Source of the DNA: Dokdonella_A sp963834755
GTDB lineage: Bacteria > Pseudomonadota > Gammaproteobacteria > Xanthomonadales > Rhodanobacteraceae
Assembly (NCBI GenBank): GCA_963834755.1
Contig: CAWICQ010000010.1
Span: forward strand, 124,001-188,000
DNA length: 64,000 bases
Direction: 5' to 3'
Shown: piece by piece, positions 7,673-15,711 of the stretch
Position numbering within the stretch: position 1 is the first letter of the stretch
Layout: the number at the start of each line of letters is the position of its first letter
Notes under the pieces: generated by a model
Seen by the model: only the letters and a program-made list of their open reading frames with translations
The model's database searches: none
Told to the model about the DNA's origin: nothing
Translations under genes and position numbers: made by a program

Positions 7673-8560
7673 ATGGCATGGCTTGAGCTCTCGCTGATCG
7701 TTTCCGCCGGCAAGGAGGCCGAGGTCGAGCGCGCGCTCGAAGAAGTCGGCGCGCTGTCGGTGACGCTGCTCGACGCCGAAGATCATCCCATCCTCGAGCC
7801 CGCGCCGGGCGAAACACCTCTTTGGCCGCAGATCGCGATGTCCGCGTTGTTCGATGCGGCGACCGATCGCATCGGTCTCGTGCACGTGCTTACCGAACTT
7901 GTGCCCGATCTCGCACCGGAGCAGATCGGTTTCCGCGCCGTCGAGGACCGCGACTGGTCGCGCGTCTGGATGGATCAGTTCCATCCGATGCGTTTCGGCC
8001 GGCGGTTGTGGATCTATCCGTGGAACAGCGAGCTCGCGATCGACGACGATGATGCGGTCGTCGTGCGGCTCGATCCCGGCCTCGCATTCGGCACCGGCAC
8101 ACATCCGACGACGGCGTTGTGTCTCGAATGGCTCGACGCGCTCGATCTCGCCGGAAAGCGCGTCGTCGACTATGGCTCCGGCTCGGGCGTGCTCGCGATC
8201 GCGGCGCTGAAACTCGGTGCGGCGCATGTCGTCGCTGTCGACAACGATCCGCAGGCGCTGGCCGCAAGCCGCGACAACGCCGAACGAAACGGCGTTGCGG
8301 CGAATCTTCGCCTTTGCACGCCGGAGGAGTTCGCGGAGGAACCGGCCGATGCGCTGGTCGCGAACATCCTCGCCGGACCTCTCGACGAGCTTGCTTCTCG
8401 CTTTGCCGAGCACGTGAAGCCCGGCGGCGACATCGCGCTATCCGGCGTTCTGCGCGGCCAGGAAGGCGCGCTCTGCGAGCGCTACGCGGCGTGGTTCGAA
8501 GAGATCGTGATCGAAACGCGCGATGACTGGGTGCGCGTCAGCGCCCGCCGACGTCGTTGA
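7673..8560 (+). CDS. prmA: Ribosomal protein L11 methyltransferase
   Basis: PrmA trimethylates ribosomal protein L11 using S-adenosylmethionine. The 295-residue protein has the N-terminal substrate-recognition domain starting MAWLELSLIVSAGKEAEVE, the segment DPGLAFGTGTHPTTALCLEWL, and the SAM-binding motif VVDYGSGSGVLAIAALKLGA. The later motif NILAGPLDELA corresponds to the family NILA..L signature. It overlaps the next gene by its stop codon (TGATG), so translational coupling is likely. Confidence 0.97.
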   Translation: MAWLELSLIVSAGKEAEVERALEEVGALSVTLLDAEDHPILEPAPGETPLWPQIAMSALFDAATDRIGLVHVLTELVPDLAPEQIGFRAVEDRDWSRVWMDQFHPMRFGRRLWIYPWNSELAIDDDDAVVVRLDPGLAFGTGTHPTTALCLEWLDALDLAGKRVVDYGSGSGVLAIAALKLGAAHVVAVDNDPQALAASRDNAERNGVAANLRLCTPEEFAEEPADALVANILAGPLDELASRFAEHVKPGGDIALSGVLRGQEGALCERYAAWFEEIVIETRDDWVRVSARRRR

Positions 8561-9336
8561 TGGAGCAAGCCGTGCACCCGTTGCGCTGGATCGGACGCAA
8601 ACTCGCCCGCCACCTTTCCGAATCGCGTGACGACGCGCGCGTCACCACGAGTCGCCCGGATCTGCTCGCCGCGACGCTGCGCAAGGGCGACGTGCTGCTG
8701 ATCGAAGGCACCAGTCGTTTCGCCGGCGCGATCCGCTACATCACGCAATCGACGTGGTCGCATGCCGCGCTGTTCGCCGGCGACGCGCTCGGCATGACCA
8801 GGGACGGCGAAAGCAGGCTCTTCATCGAGGCCGATATCAACGAAGGCGTGCGCGTGATGCCGCTTGGCCACTACGAGCACTGGCACACGCGCATCTGCCG
8901 GCCGGTCGGACTCTACGATACCGAGATCGACGCGCTGATCGCATACGCCGCCGCGCGCATCGGCAACCAGTACGACGTGCGCAACGTGGTCGATCTCGCG
9001 CGCTACCTGATCCGCTCGCCGCCGGTGCCGGACCGCTACAAGCGACGCCTGCTCGCGCTCGGCAGCGGCGAGCCGACGCGCGCGATCTGCTCATCGCTGA
9101 TCGCGGCCGCGTTCGCCTCGGTGCGCTATCCGGTGTTGCCGGACATCGAGATTGCGCAGGCCAAGGGCGCAGCGGGCAGCGAGCAGGTGCGCGAGATCCT
9201 GCACATCCGCGATTCGCGCTTGTACGCGCCGCGCGATTTCGACGTGTCGCCGTATTTCCGCATCGTCAAGCCTTCGCTGCAGCAGGGTTTCGATCCGCAC
9301 GCGCTGGACTGGGCACCGCCGCCCGATCCGGGCTGA
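8560..9336 (+). CDS. YiiX-like NlpC/P60-type (permuted papain-fold) cysteine hydrolase
   Basis: The ~258-residue protein carries LRKGDVLLIEG near the N-terminus, the catalytic-His-type segment TQSTWSHAALFAG, and later a Cys in AICSSLIAAAF. This order, His before Cys, is characteristic of permuted NlpC/P60 (YiiX/YebB-like, lipid- or amide-hydrolase) proteins. No signal peptide is obvious. The ATG at 8560 overlaps the prmA stop. The substrate is unknown; candidates are peptidoglycan peptides or lipid acyl groups. Confidence 0.78.
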   Translation: MEQAVHPLRWIGRKLARHLSESRDDARVTTSRPDLLAATLRKGDVLLIEGTSRFAGAIRYITQSTWSHAALFAGDALGMTRDGESRLFIEADINEGVRVMPLGHYEHWHTRICRPVGLYDTEIDALIAYAAARIGNQYDVRNVVDLARYLIRSPPVPDRYKRRLLALGSGEPTRAICSSLIAAAFASVRYPVLPDIEIAQAKGAAGSEQVREILHIRDSRLYAPRDFDVSPYFRIVKPSLQQGFDPHALDWAPPPDPG

Positions 9337-9451
9337 GCGGTATCGGCCGCGCGCCGGATGTGCCTCGCGGCGAAATATTCGACGCGATCGTCGAACATTG
9401 GCCGGCGCAGTCACTAGAATGCGGTTTCTCGATTGACGTTCGTAGCGCCCG

Positions 9452-10234
9452 ATGTACGCGCAGTGTCCGGAGTGTCTGACGATCTTCAAAGTGAGCGGAG
9501 CCGATCTGGCGGCGACGCTCGGCAACGTGCGCTGTGGTCATTGCAACGCCGTGTTCGATGCGCTGCGCACGCTGACCGATCAGCTGCCGCCGGAACCGAT
9601 CGGCAATCTCCGGACGCATCCGACGGAGGTCGCTCCGCCGCAGCTCGGTCTGCCGGTGTTTCGCCCGAATCCGAGCCAGAGCGCGCTGTTCGACGCTGAA
9701 GATCGCCCGCGCACCGAACGGCCGGTCACGCCGGCTTTCACGCGGCGTCGACGTGTTCGCTCGCGCGGCAACGGCGCGTGGATCGCCGGCAGCACGCTGC
9801 TGTTTCTCGTTCTCGGCGGGCAGATCGCCTGGGCCGAGCGCTCGCAATGGCTCGAAGACGAGCGCGTCCGCGAATGGCTCGATCCGGCCTGCGCGCGGCT
9901 CGGTTGCAGCCTTCCGCCGCGACGTGACGTCGGCGCGCTCGAGCTCCTTTCGCGCGATATCCGCCCGCATCCTTCGGTGCCCGGCGCGCTGATCATCTCG
10001 GCGACCGTGCGCAACGACGCCGATTTCGCGCAAGCGTTTCCGATCGTCGAGATCACGCTGTCTGATCTCGACGAGACGCGCATCGCGATGCGCCGCTTTC
10101 GTCCGCGCGATTACGTGAGCGATCCGCGCTCGATCGCCGCGGGTCTTGCGCCCGGCGCAACGGCGGCGCTCGTGTTCGAGGTCGCCGATCCCGGCAGGAA
10201 TGCCGTCGCATTCGAATTCAAATTCGACGAGTGA
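9452..10234 (+). CDS. Zinc-ribbon, single-pass membrane protein with DUF3426
   Basis: The N-terminus MYAQCPECLTIFKVSGADL...VRCGHCNAVFDAL is an MJ0042-type zinc ribbon with two CxxC pairs. A basic/proline-rich linker, a transmembrane helix (~residues 110-127, AWIAGSTLLFLVLGGQIAW) and a C-terminal extracytoplasmic DUF3426 domain follow. Total length is 260 aa. Its place between prmA and fis is conserved in related bacteria. Function is unknown; the layout suggests a cytosolic metal-bound head with a periplasmic sensor or binding domain. Confidence 0.88.
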   Translation: MYAQCPECLTIFKVSGADLAATLGNVRCGHCNAVFDALRTLTDQLPPEPIGNLRTHPTEVAPPQLGLPVFRPNPSQSALFDAEDRPRTERPVTPAFTRRRRVRSRGNGAWIAGSTLLFLVLGGQIAWAERSQWLEDERVREWLDPACARLGCSLPPRRDVGALELLSRDIRPHPSVPGALIISATVRNDADFAQAFPIVEITLSDLDETRIAMRRFRPRDYVSDPRSIAAGLAPGATAALVFEVADPGRNAVAFEFKFDE

Positions 10235-10482
10235 TCGCTTCCGCTCAAATCTTGCAAAGCCATTGAGCGAAGTCCGCAAGGCAACGTTGCTGCATCGCCG
10301 CGTGAGGAAATGCGCGCAAGTGCCGGCACGCGCTGGAATCCGCAACGACGAACGCAAATTTCAGCGTCGTGGGGCTTATCAAGTTGTCTTCGCAGCGCTA
10401 ATATCCTCTCCCCGTGCGCGCTCGCAAATCGTGCGCACTGGCCGCTCAGGGAAGTAAGCTGATCCAACGGGGCCACTCAGTC

Positions 10483-10764
10483 GTGAATGCTGTCAGTCTT
10501 CTGCGTGCCGATTCCGCGCACGAACCGCAATTGCAACCCGCGCTGCGCGAATGTGTTTCGCGCGCGGTGCGTCGCTATCTCGCCGATGTCGAATCGCAGC
10601 CGCGCGAAGGTTTGCATGCGCTCGTTCTGCACGAAGTCGAGTCGCCGTTGCTCGGCGAAGTGCTGGCCTGGTATGGCGGCAACCAGAGCAAGGCCGCGGC
10701 CGCGCTTGGCATCAACCGCGCCACGCTGCGCAAGAAGCTGCATCAGTACGGCCTGACCGACTAG
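10483..10764 (+). CDS. fis: DNA-binding protein Fis
   Basis: Fis is a nucleoid-associated regulator of rRNA, recombination and growth-phase genes. The C-terminal ~45 residues carry the Fis/NtrC-type helix-turn-helix, with NQSKAAAALGINRATLRKKL and ending HQYGLTD. The N-terminal half (VSRAVRRYLADV...) forms the dimer core. A GTG at 10483 gives 93 residues, close to the usual 90-98, while a longer start at 10414 would add an atypical tail. It lies upstream of purH, as in other Lysobacterales. Confidence 0.93.
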   Translation: MNAVSLLRADSAHEPQLQPALRECVSRAVRRYLADVESQPREGLHALVLHEVESPLLGEVLAWYGGNQSKAAAALGINRATLRKKLHQYGLTD

Positions 10765-10811
10765 CAAAGGCCCAAAGTCCGCATGAAACGCCCGCCGGCG
10801 CGCGCGGCCGG

Positions 10812-10817
10812 TATAAT
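10812..10817 (+). promoter_or_regulatory. Possible -10 element (TATAAT) for purH
   Basis: A perfect TATAAT lies 27 nt upstream of the purH ATG, in otherwise GC-rich sequence. The bases expected at -35 (about 10789-10794) do not match TTGACA, so the call rests on the -10 box alone. An initiation site near 10824 would give a ~20-nt leader. Confidence 0.4.
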
Positions 10818-10844
10818 CCGGCGTTTCCGCTTAGCGGACTATCC

Positions 10845-12422
10845 ATGTTCGATGCGACCTTGGTACCCGTCCGACGGGCGCTGCTCAGCGTTTCCGACAA
10901 GACCGGCCTGGCCGATCTCGCGCACGGGCTGGATGCGCTCGGCGTCGCCCTGATCTCGACCGGAGGCACCGCGGGTGTGTTGCGCCAGGCCGGCGTTCCG
11001 GTCATGGACGTCTCGACGCTCACGGGCTTTCCCGAAATCATGGACGGCCGCGTCAAGACGCTGCATCCGAAGGTGCATGGCGGCCTGCTCGGTCGGCGCG
11101 GCACCGATGATCTGGTCATGGCGCAGCACGAGATCGCGCCGATCGATCTCTTGATCGTGAATCTCTATCCGTTCGAATCGGCGATCGCGCGGCCGGACTG
11201 CACGCTCGCCGATGCGATCGAGAACATCGACATCGGCGGCCCGGCGATGCTGCGCGGGGCGGCGAAGAATCACGAGCACGTCGCGGTGGTGGTCGATCCG
11301 ACCGATTACGCGGAGATTCTCGAAGCGCTCTCGCACGGCGGCACGACCTTGGCGCTGCGCCGCAAGCTCGCCGCCAAGGCCTACGCGCACACCGCGCGCT
11401 ACGACGGCGCGATCGCCAACTGGCTCGGCGCGCGTCCGGATGGCGAGCGCATCGAGCCGTTTGCGCCGACGCTGCATCTCGCGTTCGAACTCAAGCAAAC
11501 GCTGCGCTACGGCGAAAATCCGCATCAGGGCGGCGCGCTGTACGTCGAAAGCGAAGTGCCGCCCGGCACGGTCGCCGCGGCGCGCGTGCTGGCCGGCAAG
11601 GAGCTTTCGTTCAACAACATCGCCGACGCCGACGCCGCGCTCGAATGCGTCAAGGCGTTCCGCAAGACGCCGGCCTGCGTCATCGTCAAGCATTCCAATC
11701 CGTGCGGCGTCGCGCTCGGCGGCGATCTCGGCGAAGCCTACGAGCGCGCGTACGCCTGCGATCCGGTTTCCGCGTTCGGCGGCATCATCGCGTTCAACCG
11801 CCCGCTCGACGAAGCGACCGCGAAGAACATCATCCAGCGCCAGTTCGTCGAAGTCGTGATCGCTCCCGAGATCGATGCCGCTGCGCTCGCGCAGCTTTCG
11901 GCCAAACCCAACGTGCGCGTGCTGGCGAGCGGGCCGTGGGACGAGAATCCGTCCTCGTCGCTCGACTTCAAGCGCATCGCCGGCGGGCTCCTGGTCCAGG
12001 ACACCGATCGCGACACGTTGCTGATGACCGATCTCAAGGTCGTTTCCAAGCGCGTTCCCGACGCCGCCGAGCTTCGCGATCTCCTGTTCGCCTGGCACGT
12101 CGCGATGTTCGTCAAGTCGAACGCGATCGTCTACGCCCACGACGGCCGCACGATCGGCATCGGTGCGGGCCAGATGAGCCGCGTCGTCAGCGCGAAAATC
12201 GCCGCGTTGAAGGCCACAGACGCGGGCCTCGAAGTGCGCGGCTGCGGCATGGCATCGGATGCGTTCTTCCCGTTCCGCGACGGCATCGATACCGCGGCGG
12301 AAGTCGGCATTCGCGCGGTGATTCAGCCCGGCGGATCGATGCGCGACGACGAAGTCATCGAAGCCGCGGACGAACACGACATGGCGATGGTGTTCACGGG
12401 CGTGAGGCATTTCCGCCATTGA
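10845..12422 (+). CDS. purH: Bifunctional AICAR transformylase / IMP cyclohydrolase
   Basis: PurH performs the last two steps of IMP synthesis. The start at 10845 (MFDATLVPVRRALLSVSDKTGL) gives 525 residues, the normal size. The N-terminal cyclohydrolase domain shows STGGTAGVLR and GRVKTLHPKVHGGLL. The transformylase domain has RYGENPHQ, the catalytic-site KHSNPCGVA, and ends DEHDMAMVFTGVRHFRH. purD follows after a ~100-nt inverted repeat, so the two purine genes may share a transcript. Confidence 0.98.
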   Translation: MFDATLVPVRRALLSVSDKTGLADLAHGLDALGVALISTGGTAGVLRQAGVPVMDVSTLTGFPEIMDGRVKTLHPKVHGGLLGRRGTDDLVMAQHEIAPIDLLIVNLYPFESAIARPDCTLADAIENIDIGGPAMLRGAAKNHEHVAVVVDPTDYAEILEALSHGGTTLALRRKLAAKAYAHTARYDGAIANWLGARPDGERIEPFAPTLHLAFELKQTLRYGENPHQGGALYVESEVPPGTVAAARVLAGKELSFNNIADADAALECVKAFRKTPACVIVKHSNPCGVALGGDLGEAYERAYACDPVSAFGGIIAFNRPLDEATAKNIIQRQFVEVVIAPEIDAAALAQLSAKPNVRVLASGPWDENPSSSLDFKRIAGGLLVQDTDRDTLLMTDLKVVSKRVPDAAELRDLLFAWHVAMFVKSNAIVYAHDGRTIGIGAGQMSRVVSAKIAALKATDAGLEVRGCGMASDAFFPFRDGIDTAAEVGIRAVIQPGGSMRDDEVIEAADEHDMAMVFTGVRHFRH

Positions 12423-12423
12423 C

Positions 12424-12521
12424 GGGAATAGGGAATCGGGAATGGGTTTAGACGCCAGCGCATTGCCGCTGATCGACATTTTCGCTTCGCCGATTCCCCA
12501 TTCCCCATTCCCGATTCCCGC
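12424..12521. repeat. Inverted GGGAATC-type repeat unit between purH and purD
   Basis: The left arm (12424-12446) reads GGGAATAGGGAATCGGGAAT. The right arm (12487-12521) is the complementary type, CCGATTCCCCATTCCCCATT, and onward. About 40 nt of core separate the arms, so the transcript could fold into a long imperfect hairpin. The right arm ends only 3-4 nt before the purD ATG. Confidence 0.8.
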
Positions 12522-12524
12522 CCC

Positions 12525-13808
12525 ATGAAAGTCCTCGTCATCGGCTCCGGCGGCCGCGAGCACGCGCTGGCGTGGAAGCTCAAGCAATCCGCGCGCGTCA
12601 GCGAAGTCATCGTCGCGCCCGGCAACGCGGGAACGGCACATGAGCCCGGCGTGCGCAACGCCGATGTTGCGGCGACCGATAGCGTCGGTTTGATCGCGCT
12701 CGCGCGCGAAGAAACCGTCGGTCTGACCATCGTCGGGCCGGAAGCGCCGCTGGTCGCCGGTGTCGTCGATCGCTTCCGCGCGGCGGGCCTCAAGTGCTTC
12801 GGTCCGACCCGTATCGCGGCACAGCTCGAAGGGTCGAAATCGTTCGCCAAGGATTTCCTGCGCCGCCACAACATTCCGACCGCGGCGTATGAAGTGTTCA
12901 CCGATCTCGATTCGGCGCTCGCCTGCGTGCGGCGTCGCGGCGCGCCCATCGTGATCAAGGCGGACGGCCTCGCCGCGGGCAAGGGCGTCATCGTTGCCTT
13001 GACGCTCGCCGATGCCGAACAGGCGCTGCGCGACATGCTCGGCGCCCACGCGTTCGGCGATGCGTCGGCGCGCGTCGTCATTGAGGAATTCCTCGACGGC
13101 GAGGAAGCGAGCTACATCGTCATGAGCGACGGCGAAAACTTCGTGCCGATGGCGACGAGCCAGGACCACAAGCGCCGCGACGAAGGCGATCTCGGCCCGA
13201 ATACCGGCGGCATGGGCGCGTATTCGCCGGCACCGGTCGTCACGGCCGCCGTCGAGCGACGCATCATCGACGAGATTATCCAGCCGACCCTGGCCGGCAT
13301 GGCCGCGGAAGGCGCGCCGTTCACCGGATTCCTGTACGCCGGACTCATGATCGATCGCGACGGCGCGCCGAAGGTGATCGAATTCAACGTGCGCTTCGGT
13401 GATCCGGAAACGCAGCCGATCATGATGCGGCTGGCGTCCGATCTTGCCGAGCTCGCGCTCGCGGCGATCGATCGGCGTCTCGGGGGCATGCAGGCGCGTT
13501 GGGATCCGCGACCCGCGATCGGGATCGTCATCGCAGCACACGGTTATCCCGCGAAGCCGCGCATCGGCGATGCGATCGAAGATCTCGACGCGGCGGTCGG
13601 CACCGACGTCAAGGTTTTCCACGCCGGCACGCGCGAGGACAACGGCCATATCGTCAGCGCGAGCGGCCGCATATTGACCGTGTGCGCCCTCGGCGATGAT
13701 CTCGCCGCGGCACGCGACCGCGCTTATGCCGCGGCGCGGCGCGTGCGCATTTCAGGTGCTTTCTACCGGCGCGACATCGGCCACCGCGCATTGCGCGGCG
13801 GCCACTGA
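12525..13808 (+). CDS. purD: Phosphoribosylamine-glycine ligase (GAR synthetase)
   Basis: PurD joins glycine to phosphoribosylamine in the second step of purine synthesis. The 427-residue protein begins MKVLVIGSGGREHALAWKL. It has GPEAPLVAGVVDRF, the ATP-grasp lysine segment IKADGLAAGKGV, the signature RFGDPETQPIM, and GGMGAYSPAPVV. The ATG directly follows a GGGAATC-family repeat arm and no purine-rich Shine-Dalgarno is visible. Confidence 0.98.
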   Translation: MKVLVIGSGGREHALAWKLKQSARVSEVIVAPGNAGTAHEPGVRNADVAATDSVGLIALAREETVGLTIVGPEAPLVAGVVDRFRAAGLKCFGPTRIAAQLEGSKSFAKDFLRRHNIPTAAYEVFTDLDSALACVRRRGAPIVIKADGLAAGKGVIVALTLADAEQALRDMLGAHAFGDASARVVIEEFLDGEEASYIVMSDGENFVPMATSQDHKRRDEGDLGPNTGGMGAYSPAPVVTAAVERRIIDEIIQPTLAGMAAEGAPFTGFLYAGLMIDRDGAPKVIEFNVRFGDPETQPIMMRLASDLAELALAAIDRRLGGMQARWDPRPAIGIVIAAHGYPAKPRIGDAIEDLDAAVGTDVKVFHAGTREDNGHIVSASGRILTVCALGDDLAAARDRAYAAARRVRISGAFYRRDIGHRALRGGH

Positions 13809-13832
13809 CCCGCGCGAGCGACTACGGCGCGA

Positions 13833-15557
13833 TTATTTCGCCGGCGCTGGCGACGGCGCGGGCGTCGGGTTCGGAGCCGGCGACGGGCGTTCCGGACGCA
13901 ACAGATCGCTCATCGGCGGCCACGGACGATCCGGCAGCTTGCGCGCCTGGAACTGCTGCAGGAAATCCCGATACGCGGGCACGTCGGACTTGTGACCGTT
14001 GCGCACGAGAACGAACATCGCGGCCTGCTGCGTCTTCACCGCATCGTCCCACTTGCCGTTTGCGGCGAGCGCGAGGGCATACGCTTCGCCGATCGGCGCG
14101 GCATCGCTCTGGGCGTAGAGCTTGCCGCCGTAATCGAGCGCCATGCGCTTCTCTTCGGCGTTGCTCGCGTTGCACGTGCTGGTCAGACGCACGAAGAGCT
14201 GCATCAGGATGCCGTTGCGCGCGTCCTTGGCGAGCGCGCCGTTGATCTCCTTGATCGCCGCCGTGCACTTCCCGCCGGCGACGTCAGCGGCCATCAAGCG
14301 CGTCCACGCTTCCGTATTGGACGGTGCGACTTGCGTCATCGCGCGGTAGTGCGTGGCCGCTTCCTCGTAGCGCCCATTGCGCATCAGAAGATTGCCGAGA
14401 TTGATCTGCGCGTCGGGCGAGCGCGGATCGAGCGATATCGCTTTTTCGTACGCGTTCTGCGCGCCGCGATCGTCCCTAGCCATTTCGAGCACGAGGCCGA
14501 GCACGAAATACGCGTACGCGTCGTTCGGATTGGCTTCGATGGCGGCCTGCGCGCGCCGCCTGGCCTGCGGGAAATTGCCATCCGCCGCTTCCGTGCGCGC
14601 GTAAATCGTCAGCAGCTCCGAGTCGTTGGGCCGCGTGCGCAACGCACCTTCAAGTTTCTGGCGCGCCGCATCGTATTGGCGTGTGGCGAGCAGGAACTCT
14701 GCTTCGCGCGCCGGCGTCAGCGAACGCAGCGCTGCCGCTTGTGCCGGCGTCGGCTCTTCCGACGGCATGGGTGTCTGCGCGGCCGGTGCCGGCGACAAGG
14801 TGGTCTGCACAAGCCCGAGCCCGATCGGATCGCCGAGCGCCGGCATGCCATCGCCGACTTTCGCGCGCGCATCGGCCGCCGCTTTCGCGTTGCCGGCGCC
14901 GCTGTACGCATCGGCAAGCTGCGCGTAAAGCTTGGTGCCTTGCGGATCGAGCGTGAGTGCGCGATTGGTCGCGTCGATCGCCTCGGCATAGTGCCTCTGG
15001 CGCAGCGCGACTTCACCGAGCATCGCGTACGCGACCGGCTCCTTCGGGTTCGTGGCGACGAAATCGCCGAGGAGCTTGTGCGCGCTTTCCAGATCGCCAT
15101 GCTCGATGCGCGCATTCACGACCGCGATGCGCATCGGCAAATATTCCTGGTTCAGCGCAAACGCGTGTTCGAAATACGCAAGCGCCGCCGCATTCTGATT
15201 CTGCAGGCGCGCGACGATGCCTTGCGCATAGATCCAGCGCGCATCGTTGGGCGTGAGCGCGGCTGCGTCCTCGAGCGCGATCGCAGCGGCGTCGTAGAAC
15301 CCGGCACGCGCGTAGAGCGCGCCAAGCATCGCGTGGGCCTGCGCGAGCGCGTCGCCGACCAGTGTCGGTTTCACTTTCTCGAATTCGATGCGCGCCTGGC
15401 GAATCTCTTCGGCCTTCGCCTGCGGCAGCTTGGAAAGATCGGGCACCGGCACCGGCTTGACCAGTGCGTCCGCGCCGAGCGCCAGCGGCGCGAAAAACAA
15501 CGCGAGCGACGCGAGCAGCGCCGGCGCGATCTTCAAGGTCAGAGTCTTGGACATCAT
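13833..15557 (-). CDS. Exported tetratricopeptide-repeat protein
   Basis: The start at 15557 (MMSKTLTLKIAPALLASL...) gives a Sec signal peptide cleaved near LGADA and a ~574-residue product. Helical TPR units recur through most of the mature part, for example AYFEHAFALNQEYLPMRIAV, AIDATNRALTLDPQGTKLY and AYEKAISLDPRSPDAQINLG. The C-terminus is a Pro/Ala/Ser tail rich in PAPxP. The role is probably protein-protein scaffolding in the periplasm. It converges on purD with a 24-nt gap, and its specific partner is unknown. Confidence 0.85.
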   Translation of the reverse strand: MMSKTLTLKIAPALLASLALFFAPLALGADALVKPVPVPDLSKLPQAKAEEIRQARIEFEKVKPTLVGDALAQAHAMLGALYARAGFYDAAAIALEDAAALTPNDARWIYAQGIVARLQNQNAAALAYFEHAFALNQEYLPMRIAVVNARIEHGDLESAHKLLGDFVATNPKEPVAYAMLGEVALRQRHYAEAIDATNRALTLDPQGTKLYAQLADAYSGAGNAKAAADARAKVGDGMPALGDPIGLGLVQTTLSPAPAAQTPMPSEEPTPAQAAALRSLTPAREAEFLLATRQYDAARQKLEGALRTRPNDSELLTIYARTEAADGNFPQARRRAQAAIEANPNDAYAYFVLGLVLEMARDDRGAQNAYEKAISLDPRSPDAQINLGNLLMRNGRYEEAATHYRAMTQVAPSNTEAWTRLMAADVAGGKCTAAIKEINGALAKDARNGILMQLFVRLTSTCNASNAEEKRMALDYGGKLYAQSDAAPIGEAYALALAANGKWDDAVKTQQAAMFVLVRNGHKSDVPAYRDFLQQFQARKLPDRPWPPMSDLLRPERPSPAPNPTPAPSPAPAK

Positions 15558-15711
15558 GAATTGCAGGGGTTGCGAAAAAGGACGCGCAGTGTAACCGCTC
15601 GGCACGCTGTTGGTCCGACCACGGCCCATGCCGCCGAGTTCAGCCCTTTCATGCCACACCGGCGCCATCCGCGCTCTGGTAGATTGCGGCCGGTCGGCTG
15701 CGGGGAAAGCG

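Noticed and set aside
10839..13649. A 936-codon open frame antisense to purH and purD
   Set aside because: It is a shadow of two well-conserved genes in high-GC DNA; it has no recognisable domains and is Arg/Asp-rich as such shadows are.
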